Origin: Eustoma russellianum
Taxonomy: Eukaryota > Streptophyta > Magnoliopsida > Gentianales > Gentianaceae
Assembly: GCA_036186865.1 (NCBI GenBank)
Contig: AP025055.1
Span: 1,504,959 to 1,568,958 of the forward strand
Direction of reading: 5' to 3'
Length of the DNA stretch: 64,000 nt
The position numbers and the translations under genes were made by a program. The notes under the pieces were generated by a model. It had not been told where the DNA came from and searched no databases. It saw nothing but the letters and a program-made list of their open reading frames with translations. This document shows, in pieces, positions 55,819 to 64,000 of this stretch (position 1 is its first letter; the number at the start of each line of letters is the position of its first letter).

Positions 55819-56364
55819 TGGTAACCCAACCTTGTTGACTGGAGATCCCAGAATCTTGGTTCAATGGGACAACTAAGTTATGAAGGTTCAGTTAGCACTT
55901 ACTCATTCCGTCGGATAAAAGTGCTGTCTGCAGAGAATTTAGGGTAAGCTAAGGCTTTTAATGATGTCCTATATCTTGATACGTCAAGTGGAGTATGGAA
56001 GAATACTCTTGATAGGAATCACCTATGTAAGTGTGAAGTGGGGCCGCTTCTATGAGAAAATCTAGGAGGCAAGATTTCTCTAAAACACTTTCTGAAACCA
56101 GGTTGTTCATGGCCAAAACGAACACAACCATGAGAACCAAAAGAGTGTTAAAGGGAATATTGTGTGAGTATCGTTGTCTTGGTTCACAACAAAGGCTAAC
56201 TAGTTCAAGACATCAAGTCACTATTTAGCCGAGTGAATCCGATGGTACATCACTATGAAAGGTTCAAAGCCAGAAGCTACCTCTTCTGATGCAATATTTT
56301 CTTGTCTGACTTCTCCTTAGAGTCTGCGTATGCATTTGCATTAATTTCCATTCATGTGGGGGAT

Positions 56365-57590
56365 TGTTGGAGAGTTTAAGGTTTGGGATTTGGCCCATTG
56401 TTGGAGATTGGAAGATTTGGGCTTTGACCCGTTAATGAGTGTTGCTAAACTTGGTTGAGCAACGTACTTTGAGCTTAATAAGTTTTCGATAATGAAATCG
56501 AAAACTAATGAATCCTTAATTATCTACGTAACGAGTAGTTAATGTTAGGATGTGGAATCACTCAATTATGGTATTGGGTGAATGTGAAATTAATGCTCAA
56601 AGTGGATGAAAAATGTTGTGGATGGGTGACGTGTCACCCTTATGGAGGAATATCACGTTGGATGTGTCCATGTGGTGTAAAAGCTTCTGACGGACATCGA
56701 TCGATGACATCGATCGATCGATGTCACTTCGATCGATCGATGTCATCGTTCGAAGTTGATCAGGAAGCTTCGATCGATTGATTGATCGATCAAAAACGAT
56801 CAGAGGACATCGATCGATCACATCGATCGATCGATGTCACTTAGATCGATCAAAATGATCGATTGAAGTACTCTGTCAGACATCAATCGATCACATCGAT
56901 CGATCGATGTCACTTCGATCGATCGAAGTCGGACAGCGGGCAGAATCGTTTTGGTTGTGCAGTTAGGTTTCAAACTTGAAACTAACACTATCCTCCGGTT
57001 TAAAATAAGATCAGTCTGTTGTGATCTAACGGTAGCAGGGAAGGCATCTTTGATCTAACGGCCGAGATTTAAACTGTCTTAACCGCTTAACCGAATATGG
57101 TTTCCATCTAACGCTCCAGGTTTAAACCTGCTAATCTATCTTCGATCTAAAGGCTGAGGTTAAACCTTCCTAATCTAGATAGGAGGTTTTAATCTAACGG
57201 CCTAAATCAAACTACGGGTTTGATCCAACGGTCACGGTACCTTGTTCTCCAACCGATTCCCCTATATAAAGAGGGCTAAGGGTGCATTTACAACACACCT
57301 TGCTCTAAGCATTTCATAAGCATTTTGCATTCGTAGCACGTGAGTCTTGCATCTCGGAGAAGTCGGGACACTCTAGCGTTCGAAGGAGTTCAAGTTCAGC
57401 AGTGCCGCTCAACTGAACAGGTACCCGTTGTATCCTGGGAGACGATTGCTCACACCGGTTGGGCACAGTATACCGGAGCAATACGTCTTAAGGACAGAGT
57501 CCTTGACTCGCCCCGGGTTTGTTTATTTTGTTGTTACATACGCACACACTAAACGACTGCGTCTTAGTGCAGGAGTGATTGTCTCCAACA
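56365..57590 (+). repeat. Copia-2 3' LTR (1226 bp)
   Basis: Same ends and internal order as the 5' LTR, including the TATA box and the AATACGTCTTAAG site. The ATCGAT array is slightly contracted. Confidence 0.95.
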
Positions 57591-57716
57591 GTGACACCTG
57601 ACAGCAAGGAGTGGTGAGGCTAGATGAAGGTAATTCTCATCTAGTTTCACCACTCCTGCTGCCACGTGTCACGCGGTAACGAACGCGGTAACAGAATTGC
57701 GGTGAGAGGATCTGAA
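57591..57716. mobile_element. Right part of the MITE split by copia-2
   Basis: Contains GGTGAGGCTAGATGAAGG, its inverse CATCTAGTTTCACCACTCC and GCTGCCACGTGTCAC, and ends GGTGAGAGGATCTGAA. Confidence 0.85.
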
Positions 57717-57911
57717 CCCTTGTTTTCGGCAGCAGATCAAAGCGTAGATAGCACAGTGGCACTCACGACACAGAGACAATCCCATCAGCAGAAGTCTTAC
57801 GCCATTTTATAATAATTAATAAACCTTAATCCCCTAGAAAAGAAACCAAATCAATCTCTTTTTTTTTCTTCTTCAAAAATTTTCTTCTCCTTCTGGAATA
57901 GCAATTGTAGA

Positions 57912-57966
57912 ATGGGGTTTTCATTCGGCACGGTGGTTGTTAACGATGAGTATTTGATTTCAGGTG
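57912..57966 (+). CDS. Possible orphan first exon, unknown protein
   Basis: After a pyrimidine-rich leader, an ATG opens MGFSFGTVVVNDEYLISG and is followed by a near-consensus donor (GGTG|GTGAGT at 57967). The unspliced frame stops at 57983. No continuing exon is found before the LTR-like block at 58060. I do not recognise the protein. It may be a real gene whose later exons I failed to find, a truncated gene, or chance. Confidence 0.25.
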
Positions 57967-58059
57967 GTGAGTGCTTATCTTAATAAATCACTAGATAAGA
58001 AAAAAAAAAAAAACACCCCGCGTTTGTGTATTGTATGTGGTAAACCAAAAATAATTACC

Positions 58060-58837
58060 TGTTAGTCAACAACAGTCAACAGCAGATTTTGGGCATAAAG
58101 TGTTAAGTTCTGCAGGTCAGTACAAAAGCACTTCTGCTCAGCCATCCTATCTCGGCCGCATATTTGAGTCAGGTCGGCATTTGACCAACATGACCAAGAC
58201 AGATCAGGAATGGGTAGAATAAAGCCACATATGGTATCACAGTATTTTGCATCTCGGTTCGGCAAAATCATAGTCAACCTCGTCAGAACAATTCATCTCG
58301 GCCTCGGCTGCATATTGGCTCTGTCACGCTAAACATTATCGAATAAGATCAAGAGAAGATATTCTCTACCGTCTGTTGGGACCCACTAAACGGTTCTGCA
58401 GAATAGCTTTCCAGATGTCAAACGATGATTGATTCAGGACAATGACATCATTACTAGCCGACCTACACAACAGCTACGGTCTCAGGCTTTAGTCCCATCG
58501 CACTGAGCTCTGCAACGGATTAGACCGTCATCTCAGCCACATCACCGTCTCATCAATCGGGCAGGGGGTCAGACCTCCACAATCTCAAGTATAAATACCC
58601 CTCTATCCAGACGAGGAAGAGGATCCGATTTCTTGGAGAACAACTGGAGCATTACTTCCAGAACTCCATCTCGGCCATAACACGAACTCATAAACTCAGT
58701 GAGATCTTTTTCAGGTTATATCTAAACATCTATTCCAGCATAAATTGCATAGGCAAAATACCCATAAATGACTTAAGCATCAGAGGGTTTTTCCCGGGAC
58801 AGCGCCATGGGACCTCTAACGTTTTTCTTCTATCACA
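58060..58837 (+). repeat. Probable solo or truncated gypsy LTR
   Basis: Starts TGTTAGTCAACAAC and ends near CTATCACA. It contains a TATA box (AGTATAAATACCCC at about 58590) followed by a leader and CTTAAGCATCAGAGGG, a motif typical of the R region of plant Tat/Athila-type LTRs. No partner LTR, coding region or target duplication was found, so the limits are tentative. Confidence 0.45.
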
Positions 58838-58934
58838 GCCTCCATAGACGGATTCAGACAGAAGATTAACGGCACACTTTTCGGGTCATCTCTGATCCAC
58901 CCGATGAGCCATTCAGGCCTCATCAGTCTGGGAA

Positions 58935-59135
58935 AGGGCTAATCGCTTTGCGATCTGATGTATGCAGTCTTACTCTACATTTTATCCAAGATGCTGTTTT
59001 CGCGGCTCATCGCTTTGCGATCTGATGTAAGTATGCTACCATACAATTTATCTAAGATACTGTTTCCGCGGCCCGAATACGTGACTTCAAAGTCACACAG
59101 CAGGAATCTTATCAATTACTCCATAGCCTGCCTAA
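58935..59135 (-). mobile_element. Au-type SINE with internal duplication
   Basis: The minus-strand Au SINE 5' half (CGCGGCCCGAATACGTGACT, CAAAGTCACACAGCAG). The block beginning ATCGCTTTGCGATCTGATGT occurs twice, at 58942 and 59009, a 67-bp tandem duplication with several differences between copies. Confidence 0.7.
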
Positions 59136-59547
59136 AATATGGGGAAAAAAAGAAAGAAAGGGCCATATTTACCATGATGTCCAAGTTTCTACAACTATTG
59201 AGCAACATAGTATTGTCATGTTCGAGTTCGTCTCCTCTTTCGACAAATCGGTTAAACTCGATATTAGCTCGCAAGAAAAGTTATTCCATAAATTATGGCG
59301 AGTAAAATTTCTAAATTCTGTTGTTTCACTATAAAAAAATTCGTCAATCATCTTATCATTATTACCTTTATTTATTCTATAAAATCCTGTTAATTGATAT
59401 TAACACTTAGTACAATTATCTACATGACATATATATTATTTTATATAAACAATTTTCATGAGATCAACATATTAACATGATACATGTGTTCAGTAACTCT
59501 TCTCCAGATCCGAAAAATTAATGTCAATAAAGATGTTAATGGAAAAG
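59136..59547. other. Intergenic; nothing recognised
   Basis: A/T-rich flank between two SINEs. Confidence 0.4.
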
Positions 59548-59700
59548 GCGAGCCTTAGATCAACCGGTAAAATTGATACTTTGTGACCTTGAGGTCACGG
59601 GTTCGAGCCGTGTAAACAGCCCCTTGCATGATGAAGACAATGCGTAAACGCAAGAGACAAGTGTATCGAAAACGTCCTTTTTGGAACCGGCAAAAATAAT
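59548..59700 (+). mobile_element. Au-type SINE, 5' part well kept
   Basis: A-box region GCCTTAGATCAACCGGTAAA, GTGACCTTGAGGTCACGGG, B box GGTTCGAGCC, AAACAGCCCCTTGCA. The 3' end diverges from the Au consensus after the TTGCA block. Confidence 0.8.
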
Positions 59701-60067
59701 TATGAATAAACAAAATAAATAAATTATGATTAAAAAATCTTCACCGTGCTTTGGTAGTTAGTGTTATAAAACGCAAGAAGCAAACAAATATTTGACGGCA
59801 CACTCCTTGATTCCTTACCCAACGTTACTTCGAGTCTAAAATATTGGGAGAATTTCTAAAGGATTAATCAATCTACGATGGATAGAATAAAAGTGTATGC
59901 ATTCTACAAATGAAGGAATCTTGAAATAAATTTTGATATGCCTATTGCGAAAGCAAAGAAAAAGAAAAAAATACAAGAAGGTGGAGTTGACAAGATGACA
60001 AGAAATCATTGTGGAGGGTTTAATTTATGCATGCAAAAATAGAGAAGTTATAAAGATCATGGGATTT

Positions 60068-60515
60068 AGGTGCGTTTGGTTCACATTTGGGTATCGAAAT
60101 CAGAATCATAGTGTGTATGAATCGTAGTGTGTATGACAGTGTATGAGTTTGACAGTATATGAGTTTGGACGTAAAAGTCATATTTGTTTGGTATTGAAAT
60201 AGGAATGAGTATGATTGCTATTGATGGTGTTTGTAACGTATCGGAAGGGCAGCCGGAAAATTAGCCGTAAAAATTTTGCCGTCCGGAATAGTGACCGGCC
60301 GGCGGCGTTGGCCGACAGGGGCCTTTGATCGGCTTGTTTGCCCATTGAGGGCAGCCGGAGTGGGTTGAGGGTGGTCAAGCTTGAAACTCATATCCCATAT
60401 TATATCCTATATTGAAAGACAGAACAGCTAGTATATCAAAAAACGATATCTATTATTAAATACTCAGATATCAATCTGAAACTCATACCTCTAATTTTAA
60501 CAACCAAACAACGTC
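60068..60515 (+). mobile_element. TIR MITE family M2, copy 2
   Basis: Starts GGTGCGTTTGGTTCAC and ends CAACCAAACAACGTC, an imperfect inverted pair. Central G/C-rich section around GGCCGGCGGCGTTGGCCGA. Shares blocks with 20265-20695. Confidence 0.65.
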
Positions 60516-61976
60516 TATGGGTTTGGAGGCCCTCTAAACCCATACTTTTAATGAAAAAAATCGGTTTGGATCTTCTCCCAAAGTTCCTCTCTCCCAAATT
60601 TACCCAAAGTGAGAACGACATCGTTTTTCTCTCATTTATTAAATTTTTTTTTACGGGTTTACTTTCTTCCCTCCTCCAGGTTTATTTCACTTTCAAAGAG
60701 AACCCTAGCTTCCACCTCAATTGCTCTGAACCGATTTTCTGCAGCTTTGACAAAGAGGAGATTTATCCACTCGTTTTGAAATTTTCCCATGCTTCTTTTG
60801 CAAGATCTTTACACACCTAGTGTTTCTTCTTGATTCATTTAAAATTCAACATCCTGGAGTTTTCCCTTAAATCAACGCAGAGCCTCTTATACAAACAATT
60901 TCGCATTCACACTGGGTTCAAAGCCATCAGACATATTGGATTGAAAGATGAGCAGTGGTTTTAAAAGCCATATAGTTTTCTTCGTTAGATTCTCAAAATA
61001 ATGTGTTTATTCCACCAAAGTGTAAAATGTTTGTTGGAATGGTGATGTTTTTCGAAGTTCAGAAAATTTCAATATTTTGGTTGAATTTGTGCTCATTCAT
61101 GAAGTTGACCAAGGAAGCTTGTTTATACTAGGATGGACAAGTGAAGTGAGCAGAAGTGGCTTTTTTTCTATTGAATTTTAGTGTCTTTGTTGGTCTAACA
61201 TTGTAATTTTGTTGTACTCAACGAAAGTTATTTGATATAGAATTGTGTTATGGTTATACTAGTTGTTTTTTTTCTATTGAAGCTTGAGTTGAATGAGATG
61301 GAGTTCTGTATAAGTTGAATGAGATGACCGTTGGCTTCAATTTTACTTGATATAATGGAGTTGTTTTATGGTTATGGGAATTGACCATCTCTTGGTTTGG
61401 AGTAGAAGTAAACATTGAGGGAAAAGCTTGAGGAAATTTGAGGACTTGTTGGGGTGATAGTTGGCTTCAATTTTATATGATGTAATGGAGTTCTCTTATG
61501 GTTGTGTCAATTGACCATCTTAGATGGAAGAAATTTACGAACTTTAATGAGTACCATAGTGAAAATAATGCAACAACCAAGTCTTTGCCTTGATGATGGA
61601 TGCAGACCTTTTTTTCAGAAATAAAGTAATCAGTGTGGATTTTCTTTTTATTTTTTGTAAGTACCATATGCAGGTTGAAACGAAATTATCATCGTTAGTA
61701 ACTCAATCTTTTCCTTAACAAATACACAACAAAAATCCCCTGCTAAGTGCTAAGAAAAGAACAGGCAAAAGACCAAAAAAAATACCAAGGGAAGAATGAG
61801 CATCAAAAACCAAAATACATTCATATACCCCAAATCTGTTTGTAAGCAAACAATGAAGGGCGAAATGTTGGATCAAATCTGCAGCGCAATATTGCAAATC
61901 ATGAACAGAGACAACAATAAAAAACAAAATTAGAATTACATTCATCTATACAAACATTGCAAATGCATCGAATTTA
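60516..61976. other. Intergenic downstream of the FRS gene
   Basis: No coding region supported. A short sequence around TTGGCTTCAATTTTA(C/T)(T/A)TGAT occurs twice (about 61332 and 61462), a weak local duplication. The 3' UTR of the FRS gene lies at the right end. Confidence 0.4.
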
Positions 61977-64000
61977 TCATATCATACATCCCAAAGATCT
62001 ACAAAACATGCCTGCTGCACACTGGGACTGGCATTTACACATTCCTGTGTTACTGCCATTTGTATTTTGACCAACATGAACCTGAAAAGGAATTTTGATA
62101 TAAACAACATAAGAATATGTAAACTCAAATGTCAGTAAAGACCACATGTTCTGTGAAAGGTAAATAGCTATATGTGAATACAACTATTACTTGTGAAGAT
62201 TGTGTAGCCCAGTATGCTTGTAACTGAGATGGATCAATCATATACGGTGCACATAGTTGAGGAGGAATTTGTTGCATCATCGTTATTTGTTGAACGTTGG
62301 CATGCGAATTGATTGGTAAGTAAACCGGTTGTACACACCATGGATGAGATATTCCTTGAGATGCCTAACAAAGTTCATGAAGTCATGTTAAATAATATTG
62401 GTAAAATTTAAAGGCAACATGTTAAAAAATACATATATACATAACATGAATTGGTATTGTCGATAATTCACTCAGTATTGAAGAGTCGATCATTGGAGAT
62501 GGTTCGCGTGGCATTGATGAATTATGACTTTGACTCATACGTGTGCATCTCCTTCTCTTCATGTTCTTTTCTAGTGAACTCTTCAGCCTAATACCTGAAG
62601 TTGTTTTCTTTTTTGTTTTGATCCCTTTAATTTTGTTAGAACTTGTTTCTTGCGGTTCTAAGCAACTTTCTTTCGTCGGTTCACTTTCACCTTCTTTTCT
62701 ATTTTCTTTTTCATTCATCCCGTGCGCATGTAAAGATGCATCCACTTTAGCAACCATTTCGAGGAAACCATGTCGTGCACATAAATATGTTTCTTCCGTT
62801 TCTGCAGCTTTCGTTGCCAACTCAACATATAAATGACAAAGATCTTTATATCGACGTGTATAAATAACATCTGGATCCATGCCGTTCACATTGATAACAA
62901 CATCATCAACTTCAACATGTGCCTTTGCTTTGTGGGTCCACCTCTTTAATATATACTTGTGTGGAATTCGTACAATAGTTTTCATACTAAATAGTTTTAG
63001 TATATGTGAGCACAAAATTCCAGCAAAATCAAACTTCATGCACGAGCAAGCAAATGTACCAGCTACTTCATCATGCATGACAGTATAATGAAACTTTTTA
63101 TGGTAATTAGTCACCGTATACTTTCTAACAGTCCCCAACTCACCACAATCAACACAACTCGCATCCACAGATTTAATAAATTCATCCTGAAACCATTTGT
63201 GAACAACTGGTGTGTACACCATAGATGAATGCTTAAGCAATTCACAAGGAAATGATAGTGAATAAACACTAATATTTGCTTTAAAATCAGCTTTCAACTC
63301 CTCATACCGTCGATCGGCGATTAACCTGTCAAAGCGATTGAAGAACTCTAAGAACTTGTTCTTGTAGCTAACATATCTTTTAAGCAAACTGTTCATACTT
63401 TCACTTCTTTGAGTTGTATACATATCCGCACAAAATGTAAACCGTCCATATACTAAAGCCCATTTTTCTCTCAACTCAAACAATCGCTTCAACCATATAT
63501 TATCTTGAAGATTATATTTATCCAACATCGACTTCCAAGCTTCAAAAAATTCTTCCTCGTCTTCGTACTCATATATGCATGCCTGAAAGTCTTTTGAAAA
63601 ATCCTTGAACTCTCCAAACACATGGCTCAAATGGGTGAGTGCATTTTGAAAAATATGCCAAACACATAAGCGGTGATAAGTTTTTGGCCACTCTGATGCC
63701 AATGCTTTAGACATTGCGGCATCCTGATCAGTTAGAATAGTTTTCGGCTTCACTCCATACATGGCTTTAGTAAAAGTGTCAAACAACCACTCGAAAGATT
63801 CAGCAGTTTCATCATACATCAAGGCGACACCAAATATTGTAGTTTGTTTGTGATGATTGACACCCACAAATAGTGCAATTGGACGACCTTCATTATTTTT
63901 TCTGTAAGTGGTGTCAAAGCAAACAACGTCTCCGAAGTGGTTATAGTCTCTTTTCATCTTTGCATCAGCCCAGAAAATATTTGTTATCATATCATGTGAG
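61977..64000 (-). CDS. FAR1-RELATED SEQUENCE (FRS) protein, 3' part
   Basis: A MULE-transposase-derived protein of the FHY3/FAR1 type, nuclear transcription regulators in plants. Exons in the window are 62456-64000 (continues past the edge), 62364-62191 and 62081-61977. All junctions are GT-AG in phase 0, with the stop at 61979-61977. The MULE domain spans most of the first exon: ITNIFWADAKM, FGDVVCFDTTYRKN, FGVALMYDETAESFEWL, KTILTDQDAAMSKA (second Asp), YHRLCVWHIFQNA. A SWIM zinc finger follows (FACSCMKFDFAGILCSHIL). Then comes a basic S/K-rich region (KIKGIKTKKK, KRRRCTR), probably a nuclear signal. The last exons add a Q/P-rich stretch and a Cys-rich end (CKCQSQCAAGMFC). The N-terminal FAR1 DNA-binding domain lies off the window. 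An active MULE transposase is the alternative. Confidence 0.88.

Larger units (their letters stand above)
50408..57590 (+). mobile_element. Ty1/copia LTR retrotransposon (copia-2)
   Basis: Exact target duplication GTGAC (50403-50407 and 57591-57595). LTRs of 1238 and 1226 bp start TGTTGGAG and end CTCCAACA. The purine tract CATGTGGGGGAT precedes the 3' LTR. Coding order is gag, protease, integrase, RT, RNase H. By eye more than 15 substitutions separate the LTRs, so it is older than copia-1. No tRNA-Met primer site is found. Confidence 0.95.

Overview
The window is nuclear DNA of a flowering plant, most likely a eudicot. The evidence is short exons with GT-AG introns and A/T-rich intergenic DNA, plant-specific families (TBL, CYSTM, FAR1/FRS), tRNA-derived plant SINEs, and Ty1/copia and Ty3/gypsy elements primed by initiator tRNA-Met. 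I could not tell the family or species.

Host genes found by exon-by-exon reading: (1) a complete 7-exon 20S proteasome subunit gene, PBF1 (beta6), on the minus strand at 4240-7563, with a site II/telo-box promoter; (2) an RMD5-type GID/CTLH RING protein at 23402-24616 (+), with an inferred 5'-UTR intron; (3) a small, probably plastid-targeted protein at 25613-26137 (-); (4) a 4-exon TRICHOME BIREFRINGENCE-LIKE O-acetyltransferase at 27661-31440 (-); (5) a 9-exon phosphoglycerate-mutase-like histidine phosphatase at 35957-39289 (+); (6) a 3-exon CYSTM peptide at 42984-44351 (+); (7) the 3' part of a FAR1-RELATED SEQUENCE gene running off the right edge (61977-64000, -). These genes are unrelated in function and simply share a neighbourhood. 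Decayed genes are an AATP1-like AAA-ATPase (about 1640-2394, -) and a cytochrome P450 fragment (about 8895-9330, +) split by a MITE.

Mobile DNA makes up much of the rest. A Ty3/gypsy chromovirus with 2.3-kb LTRs fills 9905-18820 (-); its coding region is wrecked and it carries an assembly gap. Two Ty1/copia elements lie 154 bp apart in opposite orientation: copia-1 (45314-50253, -, TSD CATAG, nearly intact) and copia-2 (50408-57590, +, TSD GTGAC, two single-base frameshifts). Copia-2 sits inside a MULE-type MITE. Other mobile DNA includes LINE remnants, Au-type SINEs, a TS-like SINE family with (GTT)n tails, MULE MITEs with 9-bp TSDs, an 801-bp hAT-like element, fold-back MITEs and an LTR fragment at about 58060-58837.

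The most unusual signal is in copia-2. It lacks the usual tRNA-Met primer site. Instead, the 13 bases starting two bases inside the 5' LTR boundary are the exact reverse complement of a segment inside its own LTR, which suggests self-priming or a structured leader. Its U3 also holds a dense ATCGAT palindromic array. Other notable points are a compact 61-nt tRNA-like gene with a Pol III terminator, a gypsy element whose ruined pol contrasts with near-identical LTRs, and a 92-bp tandem array made from a SINE tail inside the CYSTM intron.
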